Assembly: GCA_030683705.1 (NCBI GenBank) | Contig: JAUXPP010000062.1 | Coordinates: 1-64,000, forward strand | Source of the DNA: Polaromonas sp. | GTDB taxonomy: Bacteria > Pseudomonadota > Gammaproteobacteria > Burkholderiales > Burkholderiaceae_C | DNA length: 64,000 bases | Reading direction: 5' to 3' | In this document: in pieces, positions 8,197 through 16,246 of the stretch | How the letters are laid out: every line of letters starts with the position of its first letter | Numbering within the stretch: position 1 is the first letter of the stretch | The notes under the pieces: model-generated | What the model was told of the DNA's origin: nothing | The model's database searches: none | What the model saw: only the letters and a program-made list of their open reading frames with translations | Position numbers and translations under genes: made by a program

Positions 8197-8284
8197 CCCC
8201 GGCTCGATTTTCCGCACTCGTTCTTCTTTTTTTCTTTGGTCGTTGCGCGGATACCATCGGACTTTCGCCGCACTGGGCTGCCGA

Positions 8285-8956
8285 TTGACCCCCGATCTTT
8301 TTAATGATGATTTGCCCTCCTGCGACCAGCCGCAGGCACTGGCGCCTGGCGCCATGTTGCTGCGCGGTTTTGCGCGTGCCGCAGATGTCGCCTTGCTGCA
8401 GGCGCTGGAAGGTGTCACTGCGCAGGCGCCGTTGCGCCACCTGGTGACGCCCGGTGGGCACACCATGTCGGTGGCCATGAGCAACTGCGGACCGCTCGGC
8501 TGGGTGTCGGATCGCAACGGGTACCGCTACAGCGCGCTGGACCCGCTGTCGGGGAAAAACTGGCCGGCCATGCCTGCCTGTTTTGTGGGGCTGGCCGCGC
8601 AGGCCGCCGCCCAGGCGGGGTTCAAGAATTTCCAGCCCGACGCCTGCCTGATCAACAGCTACCAGCCAGGCGCCAAACTTTCCGTGCATCAAGACAAAGA
8701 TGAGAAAGACTTTTCTGCGCCCATCGTGTCGGTATCTCTTGGCCTGCCCGCCGTGTTTTTATTCGGGTCTGCCAGCCGCGGCGACAAGCCGCAACGTTAT
8801 CGCCTGACCCATGGCGACGTGGTGGTATGGGGCGGCCCGTCACGCCTGGCGTTTCACGGCGTGGCGCCACTGGCCGACGGCGTGCATCAACTGCTGGGCC
8901 GACGCCGGATCAACCTGACTTTTCGCCGAGCGGGCCGCGCATCAGCGGCGACGTAA
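8285..8956 (+). CDS. alkB: AlkB family alkylated nucleic-acid repair dioxygenase
   Basis: AlkB is an Fe(II)/2-oxoglutarate dioxygenase that oxidatively removes methyl groups such as 1-methyladenine and 3-methylcytosine. The iron ligands are visible as H-x-D in SVHQDKDE and the distal His in LAFHGV, and the 2-oxoglutarate signature R-x-N-x-T-x-R appears exactly as RINLTFR near the C-terminus. The start is placed at TTG 8285 because the protein then begins MTPDLFNDDLP, matching the E. coli AlkB N-terminus (MLDLFAD). An alternative TTG lies at 8243, and neither has a strong ribosome-binding site. There is no adjacent ada gene. Family confidence is high; start confidence is moderate. Confidence 0.88.
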   Translation: MTPDLFNDDLPSCDQPQALAPGAMLLRGFARAADVALLQALEGVTAQAPLRHLVTPGGHTMSVAMSNCGPLGWVSDRNGYRYSALDPLSGKNWPAMPACFVGLAAQAAAQAGFKNFQPDACLINSYQPGAKLSVHQDKDEKDFSAPIVSVSLGLPAVFLFGSASRGDKPQRYRLTHGDVVVWGGPSRLAFHGVAPLADGVHQLLGRRRINLTFRRAGRASAAT

Positions 8957-8997
8957 GGGCTGCGCTTGCCGGCAGGGGTGGGCTTGAAACCCTGGCG

Positions 8998-9255
8998 TCA
9001 GAAGTCTTCTGCTTTCAGCACCAGGGGATTGTCCGGGGTGTAGCTCACGCCCGCGACGATCATGTCGGCTGCCCGCGCATGAATCATCTCCGCATCCAGT
9101 GTGTAGGCACTTTTTAATGCGTCTGGCCCTTTGTCTGCCCCGAAGTACTCCTCCATCGCGTCACGGGAAATTTTGACCGGAATGATGCTGCCGGCGTGCA
9201 ACATACCAAAGCTGAGCCAGTCACCGTGATCGATGACATCCAGAGACGATTCCAT
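8998..9255 (-). CDS. Small DUF1488-like protein
   Basis: This is an 85-residue cytoplasmic protein. The start at 9255 is chosen because an excellent ribosome-binding site (AGGAGGGCGCCC) directly precedes MESSLDVIDHGDW. The core VKISRDAMEEYFGAD...LDAEMIHARAADMI resembles the DUF1488 domain (ISREALxDxFG pattern), a family of unknown function. The gene is monocistronic, converging on alkB from the right and divergent from the SulP leader region. Assignment to DUF1488 is from memory of the motif and is tentative. Confidence 0.6.
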   Translation of the reverse strand: MESSLDVIDHGDWLSFGMLHAGSIIPVKISRDAMEEYFGADKGPDALKSAYTLDAEMIHARAADMIVAGVSYTPDNPLVLKAEDF

Positions 9256-9376
9256 GGGCGCCCTCCTGTAGTTGTCACGAGAATAGCTGACCGACCGCCG
9301 GACGTACAGATTGGGAGAAACCACTAAGCTGCCAGGAAACCTTCCAATCCGTGAGCCGGCCTCGGGATGGAGGGTG

Positions 9377-9409
9377 TTGACTCGCGCTCGCCAGCGCGAT
9401 CGTTAGAAT
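9377..9409 (+). promoter_or_regulatory. Possible promoter for the SulP leader
   Basis: TTGACT at 9377-9382 and TAGAAT at 9404-9409 resemble sigma-70 boxes, but the 21-base spacing is too long for a good promoter. If TAGAAT is the -10 box, transcription would start within a few bases of the upstream ORF's ATG at 9416, making that ORF nearly leaderless. Confidence 0.25.
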
Positions 9410-9415
9410 GTTGCA

Positions 9416-9511
9416 ATGCACAAGGGCCTTCTCACGCAGCTGTCTGCCCCGGTGGTTTATCCGGGCTGCGGGTTGCCGCGCGGTTACTTCTGCTCTGTGA
9501 CGCCGCCCTGA
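9416..9511 (+). CDS. Upstream small ORF / candidate leader peptide of SulP gene
   Basis: This is a 31-codon ORF starting at ATG 9416. It encodes a short peptide rich in Pro, Gly and Cys that ends [11 protein letters not shown] before TGA. It lies 125 bases upstream of the SulP start. Its stop codon is the first part of an 8-base-pair helix closing a three-way junction (9509-9562). A Pro-Pro end at a stop codon is a known cause of slow termination, and two Cys codons would allow sensing of cysteine supply, which would suit a sulfate transporter. It is too short for membrane insertion or enzymatic activity. Translation is inferred from position and structure, not demonstrated. Confidence 0.45.
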   Translation: MHKGLLTQLSAPVVYPGCGLPRGYFCSVTPP

Positions 9512-9562
9512 GTGTCACTTGAGGCGTGTGCAGCCTCTGAATCCGGCCGGATCCGACACTCG
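9509..9562 (+). ncRNA. Predicted three-way-junction RNA in the SulP 5' leader
   Basis: P1 pairs 9509-9516 (TGAGTGTC) with 9555-9562 (GACACTCG), eight pairs with one G-U. P2 pairs 9521-9525 with 9533-9537 (GAGGC/GCCTC) around a 7-base loop. P3 is the palindrome ATCCGGCCGGAT at 9541-9552. P1 includes the stop codon of the upstream ORF, so a ribosome terminating there would prevent P1 formation. Confidence 0.45.
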
Positions 9563-9636
9563 TCTGTCGCATCGATCCATTCCTCTTGTTTCTTGACTCC
9601 TGACAGCCAGGCACACCCTGGGCTGCGCCTATTCCA

Positions 9637-11121
9637 TTGAAAACACTGTACCCCTCCATCCGACAGGACTGGTTCTCCAACATCCGAGGCGACCTGCTCG
9701 CCGGCCTGGTGGTGGCATTGGCCTTGATTCCCGAGGCCATTGCCTTTTCCATCATTGCCGGTGTCGACCCCAGAGTTGGCCTGTACGCTTCGTTCAGCAT
9801 CGCCGTGATCATCGCCTTCACGGGTGGTCGACCGGGCATGATCTCGGCCGCCACCGGGGCCATGGCGCTGGTCATGGTCATGCTGGTCAAGGAACACGGC
9901 TTGCAGTACCTGTTGGCGGCGACCATCCTGACCGGCGTGCTGCAGATCATTGCCGGGGCGTTCAAATTAGGCGTCCTGATGCGTTTTGTCTCGCGTTCGG
10001 TGATCACCGGTTTTGTCAACGCGCTGGCCATCCTGATCTTTCTGGCGCAGTTGCCCGAACTCACCAATGTCAGCTGGGTGGTCTATGCCATGACGGCCGC
10101 CGGCCTGGCCATCATTTACGGCTTGCCCTACATCACCAGGGCCGTCCCGTCACCGCTGATCTGTATCGTGGTGCTCACCGCTGTGGCGATGGTCCTCAAG
10201 CTCGACATCCGCACCGTGGGCGACATGGGGCAACTGCCCGACAGCCTGCCGATTTTCCTGTTGCCCGATGTACCCTTGAGTCTTGAGACGCTGAAGATCA
10301 TCCTGCCGTACGCCGCGACGCTGGCCGTGGTCGGTTTGCTCGAATCCATGATGACCGCTTCGATTGTTGACGAACTGACCGACACCCCGAGCAACAAGAA
10401 CCGCGAGTGTGTGGGGCAGGGTGTGGCCAACATTGCCACCGGTTTCATGGGTGGCATGGCCGGTTGCGCCATGATCGGGCAGTCGGTGATCAATGTGAAA
10501 TCGGGCGGGCGCGGGCGCTTGTCCACTTTTGTTGCCGGCCTGTTCCTGTTGATCCTCATCGTCTTTCTTGGCCCCTGGGTCAAACAGATCCCCATGGCCG
10601 CGCTGGTGGCCGTCATGATCATGGTCAGCATTGGCACTTTCAGCTGGGACTCGATCCGCAAGCTGCGGGAGCACCCGCCGAGTTCGTCCCTGGTGATGAT
10701 TGCCACCGTGGTGGTTACCGTGGCCACCCACGACCTGGCCAAAGGCGTGTTTGTCGGCGTGCTGCTGTCCGGTCTCTTTTTTGCCCACAAGGTCGGGCGT
10801 GTGTTGCGCGTGGACCGCACGAGCGACGACGAGGGCCGGGTACGCAGCTACGCCGTGGTTGGCCAGGTATTTTTTGCCTCCTCGGAGACCTTTGTCGGCG
10901 CCTTCGACTTCAAGGAGGTGGTTGAGCAGGTGCGCATCGACGTGAGCCGCGCGCATTTCTGGGACATCACCGCCGTGAGTGCACTCGACAAGGTGGTGCT
11001 CAAGTTCAGGCGCGAGGGCACACCCGTCGAGGTTACCGGCCTGAACGAAGCCAGCGCCACGCTGATGGATCGTTTTGCGATACATGACAAACCCGGCGCG
11101 GTGGAACAACTCATGCACTGA
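9637..11121 (+). CDS. SulP family inorganic anion transporter with STAS domain
   Basis: SulP proteins move sulfate, bicarbonate or other anions across the inner membrane. The 494-residue product begins with the family segment [27 protein letters not shown], has about 10-12 membrane segments to residue 385, and ends in a cytoplasmic STAS domain ([17 protein letters not shown] near residue 440). The start is TTG at 9637 with no obvious ribosome-binding site; an in-frame stop at 9601 rules out a longer form. The weak start fits translational control by the structured leader upstream. The universal stress gene follows 16 bases downstream, probably in the same operon. Substrate is not resolvable from sequence. 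Confidence 0.88.
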   Translation: MKTLYPSIRQDWFSNIRGDLLAGLVVALALIPEAIAFSIIAGVDPRVGLYASFSIAVIIAFTGGRPGMISAATGAMALVMVMLVKEHGLQYLLAATILTGVLQIIAGAFKLGVLMRFVSRSVITGFVNALAILIFLAQLPELTNVSWVVYAMTAAGLAIIYGLPYITRAVPSPLICIVVLTAVAMVLKLDIRTVGDMGQLPDSLPIFLLPDVPLSLETLKIILPYAATLAVVGLLESMMTASIVDELTDTPSNKNRECVGQGVANIATGFMGGMAGCAMIGQSVINVKSGGRGRLSTFVAGLFLLILIVFLGPWVKQIPMAALVAVMIMVSIGTFSWDSIRKLREHPPSSSLVMIATVVVTVATHDLAKGVFVGVLLSGLFFAHKVGRVLRVDRTSDDEGRVRSYAVVGQVFFASSETFVGAFDFKEVVEQVRIDVSRAHFWDITAVSALDKVVLKFRREGTPVEVTGLNEASATLMDRFAIHDKPGAVEQLMH

Positions 11122-11137
11122 ATCAGGAGACAAAAAA

Positions 11138-11995
11138 ATGAACAAGGTCTACGCCTGTATTGACGGGCTTGCAAACACCTCTGCCGTGATCGACTGCGCT
11201 GCCTGGTCGGCACTGCGGCTCGGCGTGCCCCTGGAGCTGTTGCATGTGCTGCAACGCAATATGGAGCGCCCCCAGGTCACCGACTACAGCGGCAGCATTG
11301 GCCTGGGCGCGCAGGAGGCTTTGCTTGCGCAACTGAGCGAACTGGACGAACAACGCGGCACGCTGGCGCAGGAAGCCGGCCGCCGGCTGCTGGCTGCAGC
11401 GCGCGAGCGGGCCGTTGCCCTCGGCGTCTCCCAACTCGATACCCGGCTGCGGCGCGGTGACCTGCTTGATACCGTGCTCGAGATGGAGCCGGATGCGCGC
11501 CTGTTTGTGCTCGGCGAGCATTACCACGCGAGCGCGGCCTCAAGAATCCATCTGGACCACCATGTCGAGCGTGTGATCCGCTCGGTCAAACGGCCGGTGC
11601 TGGTAGCCACGGGCGAGCAATTTGAGGCGCCCCGGCGCGTGGTTATCGCATTTGACGGCAGCCCGACCGCGCTCAAAACCGTGGAGACGGTGGCACGCAG
11701 CCCCTTGCTGACAGGTCTGCCAGTGCTGGTGGCCATGGCCGGTGTGGAAACCACGCTGGCACGCCAGCAGCTTGAAGACGCCCGCATGGTGTTGACGGCG
11801 GCGGGATTTGAGGCCGAGGTTGACCTCATTCTCGGTGAGCCGGAAGAGGTGCTGCCCGCACTTGTCAAGTCCCAGCACGCCGCCTTGCTGGTCATGGGGG
11901 CCTACGGGCACTCGCGTATCCGCCAGTTGATCGTGGGCAGCACGACCACCACGCTGCTGCGGCTGAGCGAAGTGCCCGTGCTTGTTCTGCGCTAA
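11138..11995 (+). CDS. Tandem universal stress protein (two UspA domains)
   Basis: This is a 285-residue protein with two UspA folds (about 1-145 and 150-285), starting at MNKVYACIDG behind AGGAGA. The C-terminal domain keeps the ATP-binding signature G-x2-G-x9-G-S (GAYGHSRIRQLIVGST). The N-terminal domain has a degenerate version (LGEHYHASAASRI), so only the second site probably binds nucleotide. Length matches UspE-type tandem proteins. It lies directly behind the SulP gene; SulP-Usp pairing is common in proteobacteria and suggests the stress protein modulates transport, as inference. Confidence 0.85.
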   Translation: MNKVYACIDGLANTSAVIDCAAWSALRLGVPLELLHVLQRNMERPQVTDYSGSIGLGAQEALLAQLSELDEQRGTLAQEAGRRLLAAARERAVALGVSQLDTRLRRGDLLDTVLEMEPDARLFVLGEHYHASAASRIHLDHHVERVIRSVKRPVLVATGEQFEAPRRVVIAFDGSPTALKTVETVARSPLLTGLPVLVAMAGVETTLARQQLEDARMVLTAAGFEAEVDLILGEPEEVLPALVKSQHAALLVMGAYGHSRIRQLIVGSTTTTLLRLSEVPVLVLR

Positions 11996-12020
11996 CCGGC
12001 CCGGCTGGCGTGCGCAGGGT

Positions 12021-12674
12021 TCAGGCTGCCAGTGCGGCCTGCGCTTCGTTGGCGGCCTTGATTTGGGCCGCTACCGCGATGTCAGCGTTGGCAGCAGCCA
12101 GGGCTGCGGCTTTGGCTGCGTCGCCCATGGCCAGGCCTTCGGCGCGCACAAAACGCACGTCGGTGATGCCGAAGAAGCCGAACACAGTCTTCAGGTAACT
12201 TTCCTGGTGCTCCATCGCATTGCCGGCATCGCTGGTTGAGTACATGCCGCCGCGAGTGGACGCGACGATCACAGTCTTGCCGCCAGCCAGGCCGACCGGG
12301 CCCTTGTCGGTGTAGCTGAAAGTGCGGCCAACTTGCGCCACGCGGTCAATCCAGGCTTTGAGCTGGGTCGGGGTGGAGAAGTTGTACAGCGGTGCGCCGA
12401 CCACTATCACGTCGGCAGCCAGAAACTGTGCTACCAACGCCTCTGACACCGCGTTTTCGCGTTTTTGCATATCGCTCAAGTCGCTGCCAGCGGGCATGCG
12501 AAAACCCAGGGATTCGGCGGACAGATGGCTGGGCGTGTCCACGGCCAGGTCCAGGTAGCTGACTTCGGTGGCGGGGTGGCTGGCGCGCCAGGAGGCGACG
12601 ATTTGTGCCGTGAGCTGGCGGGAAACCGAGTTGCCGCCAAGAATGCTGGAGTCGATGTGAAGAAGCTTGGTCAT
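12021..12674 (-). CDS. azoR: FMN-dependent NADH-azoreductase
   Basis: AzoR is a flavodoxin-fold homodimeric FMN enzyme that reduces quinones and azo compounds with NAD(P)H. The 217-residue protein starts at [22 protein letters not shown], where the SSxxxxxS segment forms the FMN phosphate site. [18 protein letters not shown] is the characteristic FMN ring-contact motif of the family, and STRGGMYS follows. The upstream open extension to 12863 is rejected because it runs into the divergent LysR gene. The divergent LysR regulator is the likely local regulator, probably responding to electrophiles or quinones. Confidence 0.92.
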   Translation of the reverse strand: MTKLLHIDSSILGGNSVSRQLTAQIVASWRASHPATEVSYLDLAVDTPSHLSAESLGFRMPAGSDLSDMQKRENAVSEALVAQFLAADVIVVGAPLYNFSTPTQLKAWIDRVAQVGRTFSYTDKGPVGLAGGKTVIVASTRGGMYSTSDAGNAMEHQESYLKTVFGFFGITDVRFVRAEGLAMGDAAKAAALAAANADIAVAAQIKAANEAQAALAA

Positions 12675-12766
12675 GGTGAATTCCGTGAAAGTGAGTGAGT
12701 CGGGCTGGTGGCTGGTTTTTGTGTATCTCAGCCATGCATAGATTGTGTGGGCGAGTCGACTGCTTG

Positions 12767-12791
12767 ATAAGATGGCAAAATTACGACTTAT
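12767..12791. promoter_or_regulatory. Inverted repeat between azoR and lysR, candidate LysR site
   Basis: ATAAG at 12767-12771 and CTTAT at 12787-12791 form an inverted repeat with a 15-base spacer in the divergent azoR-lysR intergenic region. The spacing suits a LysR-type dimer, and the region is AT-rich relative to its surroundings. The position suggests autoregulation and azoR control. Confidence 0.4.
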
Positions 12792-12843
12792 TGTTCTATT
12801 GATGGGACAGTGTTTCGAACCATCAGCCATCAAGGAGCCGTCC

Positions 12844-13770
12844 ATGCAGGACCTCAACGACATGCTTTATTTCGCCGAAGTGGTCGAGCGCGGCGGTTTT
12901 GCCGCCGCCGGGCGCGCGCTCGGCTTGCCCAAGTCAAGGCTGTCGCGCCGCGTGGCTGAACTGGAGGCGCGGCTGGGTGCCCGGCTGCTACAGCGCACCA
13001 CCCGCAAGTTGTCCCTGACCGAGGTAGGTGCGATTTATCTGCGCCACTGCGCTGCCATGCGCGATGAGGCCCTGGCCGCCGACGAGGCCGTGGCGCAGTT
13101 GCAGGTAGAGCCGCGCGGTACCCTGCGCATCAGTTGTCCGGTCACGCTGGCACAGAGCACCCTGGGTTATCTGGTGCCGCGTTTCATGGCCCAGTACCCG
13201 CTGGTCAAAATCGACATGCGCGTGACCAACCGGGTGGTGGACCTGGTGGAAGACGGCATAGACATCGCGCTGCGGGTGCGTCCCACGCTGGACGACAGCG
13301 GCAGTCTGGTGGTGAAAAACCTGGGCACGTCCGGTGGCCAGTTGCTGGCCAACCCGGCGCTGCTGGCGCACCACGGCATGCCTGAAAAGCCCGAAGACCT
13401 GATGCGGCTGGACACCGTGGCCATGTCCTGGGTGGATGGCCGCTCATCCTGGACCCTGATCGGCCCCGAAGGGCAGGAGTACGTGTTGCAGCACCAGCCG
13501 CGTTATGTGGCCGACGATCTGCAGACCTTGAAGCTGGCGCTGCTGGCCGGCACCGGCATGGGCTTTTTGCCCGAGTCCATGAGCGCGGCAGAGCAGCAAG
13601 CCCGCCTGCTGGTGCCTGTGTTGCCAGGCTGGGCGCCCAGGCCGGGCGTGGCCCACGCCGTTTTTACGTCTCGCCGGGGCCAGGTGCCGGCCGTGCGCAG
13701 TTTTCTGGATTTCCTAGGCGAACACATGCGCGGCGAAGTGCTGATAGAGCCAGACACTTCCGGCGTCTGA
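12844..13770 (+). CDS. LysR family transcriptional regulator
   Basis: This is a 308-residue LysR-type regulator. The start [45 protein letters not shown] gives a full N-terminal winged helix-turn-helix (residues 1-60), preceded by AAGGAG. The C-terminal substrate-binding domain (about 90-300) is of the CrgA/AaeR subgroup type ([27 protein letters not shown]). It is divergent from azoR with an inverted repeat between them, so azoR is the probable target. The inducer is not predictable. Confidence 0.9.
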   Translation: MQDLNDMLYFAEVVERGGFAAAGRALGLPKSRLSRRVAELEARLGARLLQRTTRKLSLTEVGAIYLRHCAAMRDEALAADEAVAQLQVEPRGTLRISCPVTLAQSTLGYLVPRFMAQYPLVKIDMRVTNRVVDLVEDGIDIALRVRPTLDDSGSLVVKNLGTSGGQLLANPALLAHHGMPEKPEDLMRLDTVAMSWVDGRSSWTLIGPEGQEYVLQHQPRYVADDLQTLKLALLAGTGMGFLPESMSAAEQQARLLVPVLPGWAPRPGVAHAVFTSRRGQVPAVRSFLDFLGEHMRGEVLIEPDTSGV

Positions 13771-13990
13771 CGCGGCAGCTGCTGGCACAAGCCGCCTGTG
13801 GGGCCGGTTTTTTGGGGGGCCTCGAAACAAAAAACTGCCGACACCAAAGTAAGGCGCCGCCCTACAAACCAGACCGGCATCACGCCCCGAGAATTCATTC
13901 AAAGCTGCTTCATCAGGGCCATCCCACTGGTTCAGAGCCACGCAGACTTTTAATCCATCCATCCGCTTTATTTTTTACCCGGGAGTACCC

Positions 13991-14263
13991 ATGTTGAAAA
14001 CCACCCTTGCTTTCGCCCTCATTTCAGCCGGCGCTCTGGGCCTGACCGCCTGCGACGTCAAGAAAACGCAGGAAGGCAACATCACTGTGCCTAAAGTGGA
14101 AATCACCAAAACCCAGGAGGGCGATGTCACGCTGCCCAAGTACGACGTCAAGACCCCCGACGTCACAGTCGGTACCACCGAAAAAACGGTCGCTGTCCCA
14201 ACCGTCAAGGTGGAAGAGAAGAAAATCGAAGTGCCGACCGTGACGGTGACACCGGCCAAATAA
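13991..14263 (+). CDS. Small lipoprotein with Val/Lys/Pro repeat
   Basis: This is a 90-residue protein with a lipoprotein signal peptide (MLKTTLAFALISAGALGLTACDV; lipobox LTAC). After it comes a low-complexity region of alternating T-V-P-K/E units (ITVPKVEITKTQ, VTLPKYDVKTP, VAVPTVKVEEKK, IEVPTVTVTP). The alternating beta-prone repeat suggests an extended periplasmic segment. No function is recognised. The gene is free-standing, 220 bases downstream of the LysR gene, and is followed by a strong terminator. Confidence 0.7.
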   Translation: MLKTTLAFALISAGALGLTACDVKKTQEGNITVPKVEITKTQEGDVTLPKYDVKTPDVTVGTTEKTVAVPTVKVEEKKIEVPTVTVTPAK

Positions 14264-14289
14264 TTCTGCTCCTGCGTTTATCCCCATGC

Positions 14290-14322
14290 GCCGCGCGGAG
14301 TCCTCCGCAGCGGCTTTTTTTT
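14290..14322 (+). terminator. Rho-independent terminator after the small lipoprotein gene
   Basis: A long GC-rich stem (GCCGC-GCGGAG / CTCCGC-GCGGC with one bulged A, 2-base loop) is followed by eight T residues at 14315-14322. Confidence 0.85.
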
Positions 14323-14418
14323 GGTGTCAGCACCGCACCCGCAGCTGCGGGAACTTATCAGCGCCTGAACGCACGAACCAGCGGACAATTGGTGCGTGGA
14401 TATACAAAAAGGACCCTG

Positions 14419-14934
14419 ATGTTGCTGACGTATTTTGAAACCGCGCCGCGCCGCGTTCTGGCGCTGGTCTCGGTGGCCTGCGTGGCCATGCTGGCCTTTG
14501 GCTTGTACCTGCAGCATGTGGTCGGCCTGGAGCCTTGCCCCATGTGTATCGTGCAGCGGTATGCACTGGCGCTGGTGGCGATTGTTGCCGGTGTCACGGC
14601 ATTTTTCAGTACAAAGTGGCTGATCATGGCGGGTTCTGCCAAGACCATGCTGCTCGCTGATTTCGGCGCCTTTGTGGCGGCGCGCCAAAGCTGGCTGCAG
14701 TGGTATCCGCCTGAAGAGGCTTCCTGCGGGCGTGACTTTTACGGAATGATCGAGACCTTTCCGCTGCAGCGTGTCATCCCGATGATTTTCAAGGGCAGTG
14801 GTGACTGCACAAAAATTGACTGGACCTTTCTGGGCCTGTCGATTGCCAACTGGTCCTTTCTCTGCTTTTCGGCGATTGTCCTGGTGATGCTGGCGCTGCT
14901 GGTGTTGCGCGGACGCACAGCAGCAGCGCGCTGA
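14419..14934 (+). CDS. dsbB: Disulfide bond formation protein DsbB
   Basis: DsbB is the inner-membrane enzyme that reoxidises DsbA and passes electrons to quinones. The 171-residue protein has four membrane segments and both required Cys pairs: C-x2-C in EPCPMCIVQR after the first segment, and the periplasmic pair in EEASCGRDF and GSGDCTKID. The start at MLLTYFETAPRR is behind AAGGA. Length matches the family (about 165-180). It converges with the next lipoprotein gene. Confidence 0.93.
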   Translation: MLLTYFETAPRRVLALVSVACVAMLAFGLYLQHVVGLEPCPMCIVQRYALALVAIVAGVTAFFSTKWLIMAGSAKTMLLADFGAFVAARQSWLQWYPPEEASCGRDFYGMIETFPLQRVIPMIFKGSGDCTKIDWTFLGLSIANWSFLCFSAIVLVMLALLVLRGRTAAAR

Positions 14935-14943
14935 ACCGCCAGC

Positions 14944-15363
14944 TCAGGGCGCCAGCGGCGCGCTTTTTGCCGGGACCATGGCGATCTCCACGCTGCCGCC
15001 CGGGTGCTTGCTGCGTATCCTGAATTCCTCGTTGCTCAGGCTCAGGATGTCGACCGGGTATTCCTGCCCGTCCTCGACCATCGTGAGCCCGCCGTCCTGG
15101 TAAGTCCAGGCGCCTAAGGAAGCCTGGCTGTCCCTGGACGTCATCACCAGCGTGCCGTCGGACAGAAACACATACAGCATGCCCGGCGCCACGCCGGTGG
15201 ACAGGCTGACCTCCCAGACCTTGTTGACAAAGCCCGGCTTGCCGGCGGCCGCAGCCTGCTGCGCGGCGGGCGGCAGCTTGTCGGCCGTGTCGGAGGTTTC
15301 CGAGCAGGCCGCGACCAGCACCAGGGCCAGCACACAGGCGGCCCGCTGCAACAAAGATTTCAT
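14944..15363 (-). CDS. Putative lipoprotein
   Basis: This is a 139-residue protein starting at MKSLLQRAACVLALVLVAACSETSD, with a clear signal peptide and lipobox VAAC. The mature part has an Ala/Gln-rich linker and then a small beta-rich domain (VWEVSLSTGVAPGMLYVFLSDGTLVMTSRDSQASLGAWTYQDGGLTMVEDG) of lipocalin/MliC-like appearance. The longer open frame to 15549 is rejected because it overlaps the imuA promoter and LexA box. It is divergent from the SOS cassette. Function is unknown. Confidence 0.72.
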   Translation of the reverse strand: MKSLLQRAACVLALVLVAACSETSDTADKLPPAAQQAAAAGKPGFVNKVWEVSLSTGVAPGMLYVFLSDGTLVMTSRDSQASLGAWTYQDGGLTMVEDGQEYPVDILSLSNEEFRIRSKHPGGSVEIAMVPAKSAPLAP

Positions 15364-15415
15364 GGGCGTGATTCCAAAAAACTGATTCTCCCCTGCGCTT
15401 GCAAAAGCAGTCATA

Positions 15416-15431
15416 CTGTATATATTAACAG
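15416..15431. promoter_or_regulatory. LexA box (SOS operator) of the imuA-imuB-dnaE2 operon
   Basis: CTGT-ATATATTA-ACAG fits the CTGT-N8-ACAG LexA consensus of beta/gammaproteobacteria exactly. It lies 39 bases before the imuA start, where it would block the promoter, and within about 55 bases of the divergent lipoprotein start. Confidence 0.88.
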
Positions 15432-15469
15432 TTATTTTCTGCCACTTTGCTATCGTACCGCCGCTCCCC

Positions 15470-16246
15470 ATGCCCACCCCCTTGCCTGTTTTTGCCGATG
15501 TCTGGCGCGCCGATGCCGTGGACCAGGCGGTGGCCCACACCCTGGACACCGGTTACGCCGCCCTGAATGCGGTGTTGCCCGGCGGCGGCTGGCCGCAGGG
15601 CGCGCTGGTCGAGGTGCTGCAGCCGCAGGCCGGCCAGCACGAGTGGGGCCTGGTGGCGCCGGCGCTGGCCGGCCTGCAGGCGGCGTCCCCGGGCAAGCTG
15701 CTGGTGCTCGCAGGCGCGCCTTGCCAGCCCTTTGGCGCGGCGCTGGCGGCGCGCCAGCTCGACATGAACCGGCTGCTGTGTGTGCGGGCTGCGCGTGGCG
15801 ACGGCCCGGCGCTGCTCTGGGCCACGCGCGAGGCGCTGCAGTGTGCCGACGTGGCCGCCGTGCTGGCCTGGCTGCCGGATGTGCGCAGTACCCATTTGCG
15901 CCGCCTGCAGATGGCCGCCCAGGCGCACAACAAGCTGCTGTTCGTGTTCCGCACGCCGCGCGCGCAACACGAATCCTCGCCCGCGCCGCTGCGCCTGCTG
16001 GTCGAAGGCGCGGCCAGCGAGGCCGGCACGCTGAGTGTTCACGTCTTGAAGCGCCGCGGCCCGCCGCTGGATGCGCCCTTGCTGCTGGACAGCCTGCCGC
16101 CGCGGCTGGCGGCGCTGCTGGCGGCCAGCCGCGAACGCGTGCGCCGCCGGCGCGACGAACTGGCGCCTTTGCCGCTGCCCCTGCACTCACCGGACCACCC
16201 CGTTCATGCGCTGCTGGATCGCATTGCACACCTCGATCACCATTGA
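15470..16246 (+). CDS. imuA: ImuA, translesion synthesis-associated RecA/SulA-like protein
   Basis: ImuA is the RecA-like accessory protein of the damage-inducible mutasome, acting with ImuB and DnaE2 (ImuC). The 258-residue protein has the family start with LNAVLPGGGWPQGALVEVLQPQ and the core LRRLQMAAQAHNKLLFVFRTPRA...PLRLL; it lacks a convincing Walker A motif, as is usual for ImuA. A consensus LexA box lies upstream. The C-terminal coding region overlaps imuB by 41 bases. Expression should be SOS-induced. Confidence 0.88.
   Translation: MPTPLPVFADVWRADAVDQAVAHTLDTGYAALNAVLPGGGWPQGALVEVLQPQAGQHEWGLVAPALAGLQAASPGKLLVLAGAPCQPFGAALAARQLDMNRLLCVRAARGDGPALLWATREALQCADVAAVLAWLPDVRSTHLRRLQMAAQAHNKLLFVFRTPRAQHESSPAPLRLLVEGAASEAGTLSVHVLKRRGPPLDAPLLLDSLPPRLAALLAASRERVRRRRDELAPLPLPLHSPDHPVHALLDRIAHLDHH

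Noticed and set aside
13771-13990. Possible terminator after the LysR gene (GGCC...GGTTTTTT)
   Set aside because: The stem is short and irregular with an uncertain loop, so it is not called.
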